A stretch of 64,000 bases of DNA from Thermotoga sp. Ku-13t (GTDB lineage Bacteria > Thermotogota > Thermotogae > Thermotogales > DSM-5069): the NCBI RefSeq assembly GCF_011057685.1, contig NZ_LNFY01000001.1, positions 434,001 to 498,000 of the forward strand, read 5' to 3'. The notes below the pieces were generated by a model. The model was not told the origin of the DNA. It saw only the letters and a program-made list of their open reading frames with translations, and searched no databases. A program made the position numbers and the translations under genes. This document shows positions 53,425-63,164 of the stretch, piece by piece (within the stretch, counting starts at the first letter, position 1; the number at the start of each line of letters is the position of its first letter).

Positions 53425-54400
53425 ACAGGAAGCACTTCACCCTGTGTTCTTCTCCAACTTCCACCTCGATCGGTTCCTGTTTATCACAGAGTCCTTCGAT
53501 GAAACTGTCACACCTGTTGTGGTACCTGCAACCAGCGGGAAGGTTGTAAGGGTCTGGTACAACTCCCTTAATGGCTTCCAGCTTCGTCTTCCTTTGAACC
53601 AGCCTTGGTATGGATTTCAAAAGTGCGCGCGTGTAAGGGTGCATTGGGTTTCGGAAAAGGTCTCTCACCCTCGCCGTCTCAACTATGTGACCGAGATACA
53701 TGACCGCCACCCTGTCGGCAATCTGAGCGATCACGCCCATATCGTGTGTGATCCACATGATGGCCGATCTGTACTCTTTCTGAAGCTGTTTCACCAAGTA
53801 CAAAATCTGCGCCTGGATCGTCACGTCGAGCGCCGTGGTCGGCTCGTCGGCTATCAGGACTTTCGGGTTCAGTGCCAGGGCCATGGCGATCATGCACCTC
53901 TGCAGCATCCCTCCCGAAAGCTGGAACGGGTACCGATCCAGAACCTGTTCCGGATTCGGTATCTTGACCTTCTCCAGCATCCTCAGAGCTAACCTTCTGG
54001 CTTCTTGCTTCGACATGTCTTCGTGCAACGTTATAGCCTCGATCATCTGGGCGCCGACTGTGTACACCGGCGCGAAACACGCCGCCGGTTCTTGAAAGAT
54101 CATGGCTATATCCTTTCCCCTTATGTTTCTCATTTCCTCTCCATCGGCGTCCAGTTTCGCCAGGTCGAGAACACCCTTCTCGTTCCAGAACAGGATCTCT
54201 CCATCCACTATCCTGGCCGACTTTGGCAGTATCCTCATGATGGAGAGTGCCGTTACGCTCTTGCCACAGCCCGATTCGCCGACGATACCGAGGACTTCTC
54301 CCTCGTTCAGCTGGAGATTGACACCGTCGACGGCTCTAACCTTGCCTTCAACCAGTTCGAAATAAGTCCGCAGGTTCCTGACCTCTAAAACTTTCCTCAT
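53411..54400 (-). CDS. Oligopeptide/oligosaccharide ABC transporter ATPase, OppD type
   Basis: ATPase of 329 aa beginning LEVRNLRTYFELVEGKVRAVDGVN, with Walker A GESGCGKSV, FQEPAACFAPVYTVGAQM, signature LSGGMLQRCMIAMAL, Walker B VLIADEPTTALDVT, switch ITHDMGV and the C-terminal LPAGCRYHNRCDSF extension. It forms a heterodimer with the OppF-type protein. One oddity: the usual MSLNP-type segment after the Q-loop is CFAPV here. Confidence 0.93.
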   Translation of the reverse strand: MRKVLEVRNLRTYFELVEGKVRAVDGVNLQLNEGEVLGIVGESGCGKSVTALSIMRILPKSARIVDGEILFWNEKGVLDLAKLDADGEEMRNIRGKDIAMIFQEPAACFAPVYTVGAQMIEAITLHEDMSKQEARRLALRMLEKVKIPNPEQVLDRYPFQLSGGMLQRCMIAMALALNPKVLIADEPTTALDVTIQAQILYLVKQLQKEYRSAIMWITHDMGVIAQIADRVAVMYLGHIVETARVRDLFRNPMHPYTRALLKSIPRLVQRKTKLEAIKGVVPDPYNLPAGCRYHNRCDSFIEGLCDKQEPIEVEVGEEHRVKCFLYGGK

Positions 54401-54409
54401 GCCATCCCC

Positions 54410-55534
54410 TCAAGTTTTGTACGGATCCGCCGCGTCCCTCAAACCGTCGCCGACGAAATTGAAACACAGGACCGTCAGTATGACGAAGAACGCGGGCGAG
54501 AGAAGCCACGGATACAAAGCAACCGTTCTTATGTTCTGAGCCTCCTGGAGCAACACGCCCCAGCTTATCGCAGGAGACCTAAGCCCCAGTCCGAGGAAAC
54601 TCAAGCCCGTTTCACCCAGGATCATGCCTGGTATCGCGAGCGTTACAGAAGCGATGAGGTGGCTGGTTAGCGCTGGCAACATGTGTTTGAAGATGACTCT
54701 GAACTCGCTGGCACCCGCGAGCCTGGCCGCAACTACGAAGTCCTCCTCCTTGAGCGCGAGGAACTTGCTCCGAACGACGCGTGCCAACCCCGTCCAGCCC
54801 ACAAGAGAGAGGATCACAGTGATACCGAAATAAACCTTGATCTGTGACCAGTACCGTGGTAGGGCTGCAGCGAGTGCCATCCACAGTGGTATCGTGGGGA
54901 TGCTCCTGATGAACTCGATCGATCTCTGCACGAAGTTGTCCACCCAGCCACCGTAATAACCCGAGATCCCACCTATGAGGATGCCCAGCAACATGCTCAG
55001 AAAGACCCCAACCAGACTTATAGTGGTCGATATCCTCGCACCGTACAGCACGCGAGACAGAACGTCACGACCCATTCGGTCTGTTCCGAGCAAGAACATC
55101 GTTCCGCGTTCGACACCGAAGAAGTGTATGTTCGTTTTCCACACGCCCCAGAATTTGTACTCATCGCCTCTCACGAAGAACTTGATCGGGTAAACTTTGG
55201 AAGGATCTTCTTTGTATATCTTTCTGAGTGTCTGTGGATCACGCTCGATTTTGAACCCGTAGACGAACGGCCTTGTGAGCTTTCCATCCTTGAAGAAGTG
55301 TATCCTCTGTGGAGGGGCATACACGTACGTCGAATAGATCTTGTCGGGATTGTAAGGTGCGAAGAACTCACAGAAGATTCCAAGAACGTACAGCACGAAC
55401 AGAACAATGAGGCCAAAGACAGCGAGTTTGTTTTTCTTGAACCTCCACCAGATCAGTTTCCATTCAGAAGCAAGGTATATCTCTTCGGTTTTGATTTTTT
55501 TCTCTTTTCTTCTCCACCATCGTCGATACCTCAC
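54410..55534 (-). CDS. Oligopeptide/oligosaccharide ABC transporter permease, OppC type
   Basis: Inner-membrane permease of 374 aa, longer than usual (about 300) through a large periplasmic loop between the first helix and the channel domain (about 65-140). Landmarks: LIWWRFKKNKLAVFGLIVL, LGTDRMGRDVLSRVLYGARIS, the EAA region AARLAGASEFRVIFKHMLPAL and GLSFLGLGLRSPAISWGVLLQEA. GTG 55534 overlaps the stop of the OppB-type gene by 4 bp. Confidence 0.92.
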   Translation of the reverse strand: MRYRRWWRRKEKKIKTEEIYLASEWKLIWWRFKKNKLAVFGLIVLFVLYVLGIFCEFFAPYNPDKIYSTYVYAPPQRIHFFKDGKLTRPFVYGFKIERDPQTLRKIYKEDPSKVYPIKFFVRGDEYKFWGVWKTNIHFFGVERGTMFLLGTDRMGRDVLSRVLYGARISTTISLVGVFLSMLLGILIGGISGYYGGWVDNFVQRSIEFIRSIPTIPLWMALAAALPRYWSQIKVYFGITVILSLVGWTGLARVVRSKFLALKEEDFVVAARLAGASEFRVIFKHMLPALTSHLIASVTLAIPGMILGETGLSFLGLGLRSPAISWGVLLQEAQNIRTVALYPWLLSPAFFVILTVLCFNFVGDGLRDAADPYKT

Positions 55535-56513
55535 TCGAACCTTATTCTGGGATCCAGCCAGGCGAGTATGATATCCGAAATGACCGTTCCAACGATGGTG
55601 AATATGCTCAAAAACATCACCAGACTTCCGGCAAGGTACATGTCCTGGGATCTGAGTGCATCGAGCAATATCACTCCAACGGTCGGAAGGTTCAGGACGA
55701 TCCCGGTCACGACCGCTCCAGAAACGATTTCAGGCAACACCCACCCCGCGGTGCTCGCGAACGGAATGACCGCGACGCGAAGCGGGTACTTCCAGTAAAG
55801 TTCCTTCTCCGGTACACCCCTCGCTCTCGCCGCAACCACGTAAGGTTTCTCCAGCTCGTCCAGCAAGTTGGCTCGCAGGATCCTTATCAAACCAGCCATG
55901 CTCCCGGTGCCTATCACGATGACGGGTAACCATATGTGCTTCAACAGGTCCACGAATTTCGCCCAGCTCCACGGGGCGTTCGCGTACTCCGGTGAGAACA
56001 GACCGCCCAGGCTGACGCCAAGCGTCGTGTAGACAGCCCAGAGCAGTATCAGGGCGAGCAAGAAGTTCGGTGTTGCGAGGCCAATGTAACCGAGCACCGT
56101 GAACGTATAATCGCCTATCGAGTACTGGTGTATGCCAGAATAAACACCGATAAGAAAGCCGAAGACCCACGCGAACGTGGTCGACAGCACAGAGATGAGC
56201 ACGGTGTACCAGAGCTTGGGACCTATGAGCTCGCTGACAGGCTTTCCCACATGAACGAGTAACCGAAATCGCCCTTCAGCACACCCTTGAACCAGATGAA
56301 GAACCTTACCAGGAGTGGTTTGTCGAGCCCGTAGCGAGCTCTCAGCACCTGCAGGGCCGCTTCATCGATCGCCTCACCGCTCTGCCTCAGGTTCATCACG
56401 TAGACCGTCAGATAATCCCCGGGCGGCAACTCTATGATGATGAAAGAAACCACCGCTATGAGGAAAAGCAGTGGTATCGCAAACAAAAGCCTTCTCAAAA
56501 GGTACGTAAGCAT
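55531..56513 (-). pseudogene. Oligopeptide/oligosaccharide ABC transporter permease, OppB type, split by a frameshift
   Basis: Inner-membrane permease whose two parts lie in different frames. The first part (56513-56223, MLTYLLRRLLFAIPLLFLIA, ending GDFGYSFMWE before a short tail) and the second (56250-55531, GKPVSELIGPKLWYTVLISV onward, with ARARGVPEKELYWKYPLRVAVIPF and the C-terminal AWLDPRIRF) join into a normal permease of about 326 aa if one G is added at the GGG (plus-strand CCC, 56246-56248). Translation could reinitiate at the overlapping GTG 56250, giving two chains. Same class of lesion as in the binding-protein gene of this operon. Confidence 0.85.
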
Positions 56514-56552
56514 GGTTCAACCTCCATTTTTTTCTTTACCGGCCGGAATTAT

Positions 56553-56581
56553 CTTGACATAATCGTCATGCTCATGTCAAG
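56553..56581. promoter_or_regulatory. Palindrome with -35-like boxes upstream of the Opp operon
   Basis: CTTGACAT (56553-56560) and ATGTCAAG (56574-56581) form perfect 8-bp arms around 13 nt. Each arm contains TTGACA on one strand. It lies about 40 bp upstream of the first permease start and is a candidate operator or promoter element; no well-spaced -10 box is evident. Confidence 0.4.
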
Positions 56582-56602
56582 GTTGTTCGCACAGATTTTT
56601 CC

Positions 56603-56727
56603 AACTTTAACCAGAACAATGCGGTGCGTGGAATCGTTTTTTGCTCGTTCCTCATTCATACTCTCTTGCTTTCCCTTTTTCGCGATTTTACATGTCAATC
56701 TAACACGATTCACTCCTGGTTAAAGTT
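56603..56727. repeat. Distant 12-bp inverted repeat flanking the Opp-operon upstream region
   Basis: AACTTTAACCAG (56603-56614) and CTGGTTAAAGTT (56716-56727) are perfect complements 101 nt apart, the second touching the stop codon of the upstream gene. Two sites of one DNA-binding protein, possibly the ROK regulator encoded nearby, are a likely explanation. Apart from this and the palindrome before it, 56514-56726 holds nothing I can identify. Confidence 0.45.
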
Positions 56728-57149
56728 CAATGACTGTGCTTTGAACTGAAGCTCAGCGAAGAAAGCACGAGCAGGAGACCGAGTGCAGGTTTGGTGAAAT
56801 ATTTCACATACTCCGCCCAGCCAAGCCTGTAACCCAGTGTGAAAAAGAATGGACCCTGAAACAGTGCGATCAGGAGCAGTTGAATCCCGGAGAAGATGAA
56901 AAAGCGTGCCAGCAACTTTTTTGAACCATTCTCAGATGCGTTCCTGTAACGATCTTCAAAGTAAACCATCATCCCTATGAGGATCACACCAAATACGACG
57001 ATGAAAAACTTGCCAAGGGCGTTCATGAGCTCCAGTTTCATGCCAAACAGAGCCGCGACGGTGTAAAAAAACCTGTACGCTTCGAAAAGCGTGTAGAAAC
57101 AAAGTAGCACGTTGATCAACAAGAAAAGGTAGACCAGCGTGCGCCTCAG
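56727..57149 (-). CDS. Small integral membrane protein of unknown function
   Basis: Protein of about 140 aa with four hydrophobic helices: LVYLFLLINVLLCFYTLF, LGKFFIVVFGVILIGMMVYF, ARFFIFSGIQLLLIALFQGPFFF and KPALGLLLVLSSLSFS. I do not recognise a family. The first usual start is TTG 57122, but the frame is open further and a CTG at 57149 overlaps the xylulokinase stop as CTGA, 7 nt behind GGGAGG, giving a basic N-terminus LRRTLVYLF; that start is preferred. Its position in the xylan operon gives no functional clue. Confidence 0.65.
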   Translation of the reverse strand: MRRTLVYLFLLINVLLCFYTLFEAYRFFYTVAALFGMKLELMNALGKFFIVVFGVILIGMMVYFEDRYRNASENGSKKLLARFFIFSGIQLLLIALFQGPFFFTLGYRLGWAEYVKYFTKPALGLLLVLSSLSFSSKHSH

Positions 57150-58630
57150 TTCTGTCCCTCCCTGAACATGTCCTTCAAAGTTGAATACAGTTTTCTGAAC
57201 CTCTCGTAGAACTCTTCATATTTCTCGCCGTTCTTGCGATCTGGCCTGGTCAATTCCTTCAGTTTGAACCACTCTCTGGATATCTTTCTGACGTCCAGGT
57301 TGAAATAACCCGAGCACGCCAGCATCGCCGCACCGTACGAGGCGCCTTCGTCCACGAAGGGCTTTTCTATCTCAACATTCAGCGCGTCCGCGATCATCTG
57401 ATTCCACACTCTGCTCTTTGATCCTCCGCCAGCGATGCGCACGTGCTTTGGATTCAGCCCCAGTTCTTTGAGTATTTCGAAGGAATCCCTGATCCCAAAC
57501 GCCACACCCTCAAAGATCGCCCGCACCACGTCCCATTTGGAATGGAAGGAGGAAAGCCCGAAGAACACACCTCTCGCGTGTGGATCCCTGTGCGGCGTTC
57601 TTTCACCATTCAAATAAGGCAGAAACACTATTCCGTTCGATCCGATCGGCACCTGCGTGACCTGTTCGTTTATCTCATCGTAGTTTTCATTCAAAAATCT
57701 TTCTTTGAACCACTCCAGCGAATACGTCGCCGTCAGCATGACACCCATGTGGTACCTCACGTTCGGCACGGTGTGCGCAAAGAAATGAACCCTTCCTTTC
57801 GGATCGAAAGAACCTGTCTGCGTCGGTGCAACCACCGTTCCAGAAGTTCCTAGGCTCACCATCACGTCACCCGGTTTGATCACACCGACACCGAGCGCCG
57901 CACATGCGTTGTCCGCACCACCCGCGACGACGACAGCGTCTTTCAGGTTGAGCTCTTCGGCGATCTCGCGTTTCACCTTGCCAACGATTCCGTTGGAAGG
58001 CAAAATTTCGGGAAGGATCTCTTTCTTTATTTTCAGAGCCGAAAGCACATCGTCGTTCCAGCGCATCCTCGAAACATCGTACATCGTTGTGCCCGATGCG
58101 TCCGAATGCTCCGTAGTGACGTTGTCCGTGAGCATGAAGTTGATGAAGTCCTTCGGAAGCATCATTTTGTGGATCTTCTCGTACACTTCGGGTTCGTTCT
58201 TTCTCAACCAGAGCAGTTTTGGCAGCGTGAAACCCGTAAGAATTGGATTACCTACCATCTTCAGAACCTGTTCTTCGCCTCCCAGCAGATTCGTCGCTTC
58301 CTCACATTCAGCGTAGGTTCTCTGATCGCACCAGAGTATCGCGTCCCTGAGCACACGGTTTTCCCTATCAATGATCACAAGGCTGTGCATCTGTCCACTC
58401 GTGGCAATGGCTCTTATCGTTCCCCCGATCCTCGAAGCCTCACTTGAGAGCCCCTTCAGCACCTTCACAACCGCGTTCCACCAGTCGTGAGGATTTTGTT
58501 CTGCCCAGGCTGGTTTTGGTGTTGAAAGCGACAACTTTTCACCGTGTATTGCCAGAATCTTTCCTTCAGTGTTCACCAGCAAGCCCTTAACACCCGTCGT
58601 CCCCAGATCCAGCCCGACGAACAGTTCCAC
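57146..58630 (-). CDS. xylB: Xylulokinase (FGGY family)
   Basis: Cytoplasmic kinase of 494 aa phosphorylating D-xylulose. FGGY signatures: VGLDLGTTGVKGLLVN (phosphate loop), GQMHSLVIIDRENRVLRDAILWCDQRT, the catalytic Asp in TTEHSDASGTTMYD, GGADNACAALGVG, SLGTSGTVVAP and the second signature RIAGGGSKSRVWNQMIADAL. GTG 58630 is 6 nt behind GAGGTG; GTG 58639 sits upstream of it. Neighbours (ROK regulator, acetyl-xylan esterase, xylosidase) confirm xylose use. Confidence 0.92.
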   Translation of the reverse strand: MELFVGLDLGTTGVKGLLVNTEGKILAIHGEKLSLSTPKPAWAEQNPHDWWNAVVKVLKGLSSEASRIGGTIRAIATSGQMHSLVIIDRENRVLRDAILWCDQRTYAECEEATNLLGGEEQVLKMVGNPILTGFTLPKLLWLRKNEPEVYEKIHKMMLPKDFINFMLTDNVTTEHSDASGTTMYDVSRMRWNDDVLSALKIKKEILPEILPSNGIVGKVKREIAEELNLKDAVVVAGGADNACAALGVGVIKPGDVMVSLGTSGTVVAPTQTGSFDPKGRVHFFAHTVPNVRYHMGVMLTATYSLEWFKERFLNENYDEINEQVTQVPIGSNGIVFLPYLNGERTPHRDPHARGVFFGLSSFHSKWDVVRAIFEGVAFGIRDSFEILKELGLNPKHVRIAGGGSKSRVWNQMIADALNVEIEKPFVDEGASYGAAMLACSGYFNLDVRKISREWFKLKELTRPDRKNGEKYEEFYERFRKLYSTLKDMFREGQN

Positions 58631-58640
58631 GGCTATCACC

Positions 58641-59777
58641 TCACGTCACGTTCTCGATGATGTCTTCCACGGCAAGGACCGCGGCTCCAACCAGGTTCGA
58701 ACTCACGGTCCCGAAGATCGAGGGCCTTATCCTCAGCTCTTTGGTTGCATCTCTCAGCGCCCTCCGTTTGACCTCCTCCTCGATGATCCTGTAGAAATAC
58801 TCGCCGAGGTCCTGAACCTCCCCACCTAGGATGACGATCTGCGGGTTGAGAATGTTCACGATGTTCACCACACCGATCGCGATGTTCCCGGCGAGTTTCT
58901 CCAGAACTTTCCTGCTGTCCTGTTTCTTCTTCAAAGACGCGAACTTCTCGATTGCGTTCTTTCCTTCGAGCTTACCTTCGTAGTGCTGTATAGCCCAGTT
59001 GATCGAAGCGAACAATTCCCAGCAGCCTTTGTTCGAACAGTGACAGCGTTTGTCCGAACGCATGTCCACGGTCATGTGCCCCGCTTCGCCGGCGGTGTAA
59101 GTTGGCCCACGGTAGAGTTTTCCATCGATCAGCACTCCCGTACCGACACCTTCTCTGATCACTATGAAGACTGCTTCCTTCACGTCCTTCATATCTTCTG
59201 AATGGTACTTCTCCGCCAGCACAGAAAGGTTGGCTTCGTTGTCCGCCAGGATCGGAATGTCAAGCTTCAAGAAATCGTCTATCACCACATCGCGCCAGCC
59301 GAGGTTCGGTGCCATGAGGATCCTGTTCTCTTCCATGTCCACCATACCGGGCACCGAAAGCGAAACACGGTTGATCTTCTTGGTTGCAGAGTACCTGTCG
59401 AAAATCTCTTTCACCTTCGCGAAGAACTTTTCTGGGGCCTTCGGAGTCTCGAACGAACCACCGGGTGCAACGCTTCCATCGAAGTAACCGAGGCCGTAGG
59501 TGGTCACGTTCACGCCAACATCGAAGACGAGGCTGATGAACGCCTCACTTTTGATGTCGAGCAGGATTCGACGCCTTCCAGGGGAATTCTTTCCCTCCGA
59601 ACCGATCTCCTGCACGAAGCCTTCCTCTATGAGTTCCTTCGTGATCCTCGTGACGCTGCTCGGGGTCAAACCCGTGATTTCGGAGATCTCCGATCGTGAA
59701 AGGGGTCGGTTCTCGTGTACTATCTTCAGAACGTTTCTCTTATTCAGAACCTTGATCCACGGCGAGTTGTATTTCAA
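58641..59777 (-). CDS. ROK-family transcriptional regulator, XylR-like
   Basis: Repressor of 378 aa: an N-terminal MarR-like winged helix (about 10-75, ENRPLSRSEISEITGLTPSSVTRITKEL) and a ROK sugar-sensing domain. The ROK zinc motif is present (GEAGHMTVDMRSDKRCHCSNKGCWELFAS), with VPGMVDMEENRILMAPNLGW and the sugar-binding GVGTGVLIDGKLYRG. It lies between the esterase and xylulokinase genes and most likely senses xylose or an oligosaccharide. Possible sites are the repeats at 56553-56727. Confidence 0.9.
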   Translation of the reverse strand: MKYNSPWIKVLNKRNVLKIVHENRPLSRSEISEITGLTPSSVTRITKELIEEGFVQEIGSEGKNSPGRRRILLDIKSEAFISLVFDVGVNVTTYGLGYFDGSVAPGGSFETPKAPEKFFAKVKEIFDRYSATKKINRVSLSVPGMVDMEENRILMAPNLGWRDVVIDDFLKLDIPILADNEANLSVLAEKYHSEDMKDVKEAVFIVIREGVGTGVLIDGKLYRGPTYTAGEAGHMTVDMRSDKRCHCSNKGCWELFASINWAIQHYEGKLEGKNAIEKFASLKKKQDSRKVLEKLAGNIAIGVVNIVNILNPQIVILGGEVQDLGEYFYRIIEEEVKRRALRDATKELRIRPSIFGTVSSNLVGAAVLAVEDIIENVT

Positions 59778-59780
59778 GAT

Positions 59781-60761
59781 TCATACCCCCTTGCAACGGA
59801 AAATCTCTTTCAAAAATTCTAACTTCTTTTTGGTGTGATGAGATCCTCCCCCCTCGTGACCGGCGAACGGGTAGATCTCGATCCGCTTGGGACCCGCGTA
59901 ATGATTGTAGGCGGCGAAGATTGTCGACGGTGGACATATGTCATCCATGAGGGCGACCGAGAAGAGCGCAGGACACTTCGCCCTCGCAGCGAAGTTCACA
60001 CCGTCGAAGTAAGAGAGTGTCCTGAAAACAGTTTCTGTTTTATCTGGATGGATCTTGCAGTACCTGCTGATCTCGGCGTACGGTGTGGTATCCACAAGTT
60101 TGACGGCGCGTTCGAAGTGGCACAGGAACGGCACATCACAGACCAGTCCCTTCACCCCTTGAGAAAGAGCCACGGCGGCGAGCGCTATGCCGCCACCCTG
60201 GCTCATACCCCCCACGGCGATCCTTTCTGCGTCGATTTGTTCGAGATGCCGAACGGATTCAACTGCCATTACTGCGTCCGTGAACACCCTCCTGTAATAG
60301 TAAGTCTTCGGATCGAGTATTCCCCTCGTCATGAAACCGGGATACTGCGGCCCGCAGGAAAGCTCATAATCCAGCGTGTCACCTTTGAGCCAGCCACTGC
60401 CCTGTCCCCGTGTGTCCATGACGAAATGCGCAAAGTTCGCACAAGCATAAAGCAACCAATCGTACGGGTAACCCCTGCCCCCACCGTAACCGATGAACTC
60501 AACCACGCACGGTAGTTTGTCCCGAGCATTTTTCGGAAGGATCAACCACGCCTTGATCTTCTGTCCCATGTACCCACTGAACGTCACATCGTAAGTATCG
60601 AGAAGATCGAGTCCAAAGTCCACCTTTTCCAATCGTGGTGGTTCGAAATGGCTCAGACTCTCCTCTATGGTCTCGCGCCAGAAGTCATCGAAATCTGGTT
60701 CTTCTCTTCTTTCCGGAAGGTACTGTCTTAACTGTTCTAAGGGCAGATCGTACTGAGGCAT
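59781..60761 (-). CDS. Carbohydrate esterase family 7 acetyl-xylan esterase / cephalosporin-C deacetylase
   Basis: Cytoplasmic alpha/beta hydrolase of 326 aa, nearly the length of the T. maritima CE7 enzyme. Catalytic Ser187 in AVGGMSQGG; Asp in [12 protein letters not shown]; His in FAGHEGGG; oxyanion and family motifs RGQGSGW and the long beta-interface segment. It removes acetyl groups from short imported xylo-oligosaccharides. The gene order GH3-CE7 matches that of T. maritima. Confidence 0.95.
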   Translation of the reverse strand: MPQYDLPLEQLRQYLPERREEPDFDDFWRETIEESLSHFEPPRLEKVDFGLDLLDTYDVTFSGYMGQKIKAWLILPKNARDKLPCVVEFIGYGGGRGYPYDWLLYACANFAHFVMDTRGQGSGWLKGDTLDYELSCGPQYPGFMTRGILDPKTYYYRRVFTDAVMAVESVRHLEQIDAERIAVGGMSQGGGIALAAVALSQGVKGLVCDVPFLCHFERAVKLVDTTPYAEISRYCKIHPDKTETVFRTLSYFDGVNFAARAKCPALFSVALMDDICPPSTIFAAYNHYAGPKRIEIYPFAGHEGGGSHHTKKKLEFLKEIFRCKGV

Positions 60762-60762
60762 G

Positions 60763-63078
60763 TCAGAATACCTCCACCTCGCTGAAGAACTTCCTCATGG
60801 TTGGAACCTTTCTCTCCTCACCCGTGAGTTCAATTTCGCCAGAATACTTTATGTCCACAGACGAAGCCCCAACCATGAACCTGTACGCGCCGGGTTCGAC
60901 GACGAGTTCCATGCGTTTGTTGTAATACGCCAGCACGTCGGTGTGTACCTTGAACGTGACCGTTTTCTTCTCACTGGGCTTGAGGTGCACCCTGGCAAAG
61001 CCTTTCAGCTCCTTCACCGGCCTTGTGATTGATGCGTACTCGCGACCAACGTAGAGTTGAACGACTTCTTCTCCTTCCATGTCACCCACGTTTTTCACAT
61101 CGACCTCGATGACGATCTGTCCTCCCGTTGGAACCTTGGCGGACTGAATCTTGAAGTTGCTGTATTCGAACTTCGTGTAGGAAAGTCCGTGTCCAAACGG
61201 ATAAAGCGGTTCGACAGGTTCGTCCACGTAGTCTTTGTGCCAATGCGATCTTCCACCTGAGGGTTTCACGTAATGGAAGACGGGAATTTGACCGGCGCTC
61301 CTCGGGAAACTGATCGGCAACTTTCCACCAGGGTTCACCTTTCCGAGTAACACCTCCGCGATCGCCTGTCCTCCAGCTTCTCCGGGCAACCAGGCTTCCA
61401 CTATCGCGTTGACTCTGTCCACAAAATCACTCAGCGCGTAAGGTCTGCCCGTGATGAGCACCAGCACGATGGGTTTGCCTGTCTTTGCGAGTTCCGAGAG
61501 CAATTTCTCCTGCAAGCCTGGCAGCCTCAGATTCGCACTGTCTCTCGATTCGCCAGATGTGCAATCTTTTGTCAGACCCGCTCTGTCGCCCAGCACGGCC
61601 ACAACCACATCGCACCGCTCCGCCAGCCTCACCGCCTGGCGAATGTCTTCCTCGGTTCCTTCGAGCACGCCGCAGCCTTCCGCCCATTCTACATCCACGC
61701 CTTCCTGTTTCAGCGCATCGTAGACGCTCATGATTCTGGAAAGCTCCTTGTTGACCATTTCTTCTACCTTCTTGAGATTGAACCTCGGCGCGTTTATGTC
61801 TGCGATGTTCACCGTGTCGAGCAGTCCCCTTATGTGCGTGTAGTAAGAATAATCACCGAACATATTGCGTACGTTCTTCGCGCTCGGCCCCACGAGTGCG
61901 ACTTTGAGCCCTTTCTTCAACGACAACGTCCCGTCGTTCTTCAGAAGGACGATCGACTTTCTTGCCGTTTCGAGCGTAAGATCGTAGTGTCTCGGAAGCG
62001 ATTCACAGTCTTCCACGTAAGGATTTTCAAACAGTCCAAGCTTGAACTTCATCAGGAGCACCCTGTAGACTGCTTCGTCGAGCACAGTTTCAGAAAGTTC
62101 TCCAGTTTCGACAAGCCTCTTCAGCTCGCGGTAGCAATCGATGCCTGGAAGTTCTATATCGATGCCCGCCTCCAGGGCGAGCTTTGCCGCCTGCGCTTTG
62201 TCCTTTGCAACCCTGTGATAACTCCTGAGCACGTCCACCGCGAAATAGTCAGAAACAACTATGCCTTTGAAGCCCCATTCTTTTCTGAGCGTGTCGGTCA
62301 AAAGTTCTTCCGAACACGCGCACGGAACACCGTCGATCTCGCTGTAAGCGTTCATCACGGACAGCACGTTCGCACACTTCACTGCCGCTTCGAACGGTAG
62401 CATGAACACTTCACGCAGTTCTCGTGGACTCACGTTGCTTGGAGCCCAGTTCCTGCCGCCCTCCGAAGCACCGTAAGCCACAAAATGTTTCGTGGTGGCC
62501 ACAACGCCATTCTCCTGTATTCCCTGTACGTAAGCAGTCGTCATGCGCGCCACGAGATAAGGTGATTCACCGAAAGTTTCTTCCGTCCTTCCCCACCTCG
62601 GATCTCTCACCACGTCCGCGACGGGCGCCAGACCTTGATGAGCCCCCACCTTCTTCAGATCGCCCCCAATGGCTCTTGCCACACGGTTAACGAGTTCAGG
62701 ATCCCACGTGCTCGCCATCGCTATGGGTTGCGGAAAGTTCGTTGCGCCCAGGCCCATGTACCCCGCCAGACACTCTTCGTGTATCATTGCCGGAATGCCA
62801 AGCCTGGTCTTTTCAACCAGGTACCTCTGAATCTGGTTCACGAACCTGACCACTTCCGCCGGTTCCAGGTTCGTCGCCCCACCGGGTCTGGTTATCTGTC
62901 CTATGCCGTGTTTCAGAAGCTGGTTGGCCCTCTGCTCGGAGAAATTTCCCTTTTCGTCGAGCAACTCGTAGCCCCAGACCGACCCGAGCTGCGCGATCTT
63001 TTCATCGAGAGTCATTCTCGAAAGCAGATCCTTCGCCCTCATCTCTGCCGGAACATCGGTCCTCCTGTAAAGCTCCAT
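60763..63078 (-). CDS. Glycoside hydrolase family 3 beta-xylosidase
   Basis: Enzyme of 771 aa closely resembling the Thermotoga GH3 beta-xylosidase: [26 protein letters not shown] at the start, [35 protein letters not shown], the nucleophile Asp in [52 protein letters not shown] and a C-terminal fibronectin-like domain. ATG 63078 is behind GGGAGG and matches the known start MELYR. The frame continues to an ATG at 63168 that overlaps the upstream stop as ATGA and would add a hydrophobic N-terminus (see findings). Confidence 0.94.
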   Translation of the reverse strand: MELYRRTDVPAEMRAKDLLSRMTLDEKIAQLGSVWGYELLDEKGNFSEQRANQLLKHGIGQITRPGGATNLEPAEVVRFVNQIQRYLVEKTRLGIPAMIHEECLAGYMGLGATNFPQPIAMASTWDPELVNRVARAIGGDLKKVGAHQGLAPVADVVRDPRWGRTEETFGESPYLVARMTTAYVQGIQENGVVATTKHFVAYGASEGGRNWAPSNVSPRELREVFMLPFEAAVKCANVLSVMNAYSEIDGVPCACSEELLTDTLRKEWGFKGIVVSDYFAVDVLRSYHRVAKDKAQAAKLALEAGIDIELPGIDCYRELKRLVETGELSETVLDEAVYRVLLMKFKLGLFENPYVEDCESLPRHYDLTLETARKSIVLLKNDGTLSLKKGLKVALVGPSAKNVRNMFGDYSYYTHIRGLLDTVNIADINAPRFNLKKVEEMVNKELSRIMSVYDALKQEGVDVEWAEGCGVLEGTEEDIRQAVRLAERCDVVVAVLGDRAGLTKDCTSGESRDSANLRLPGLQEKLLSELAKTGKPIVLVLITGRPYALSDFVDRVNAIVEAWLPGEAGGQAIAEVLLGKVNPGGKLPISFPRSAGQIPVFHYVKPSGGRSHWHKDYVDEPVEPLYPFGHGLSYTKFEYSNFKIQSAKVPTGGQIVIEVDVKNVGDMEGEEVVQLYVGREYASITRPVKELKGFARVHLKPSEKKTVTFKVHTDVLAYYNKRMELVVEPGAYRFMVGASSVDIKYSGEIELTGEERKVPTMRKFFSEVEVF

Positions 63079-63164
63079 ATTTCCAACCTCCCTGAAAGAT
63101 GCTTTCAGCACCATCGTTATCGTGATGATCAAAGCAACAGCAACCAAAACCACCCAGTAGCGTT

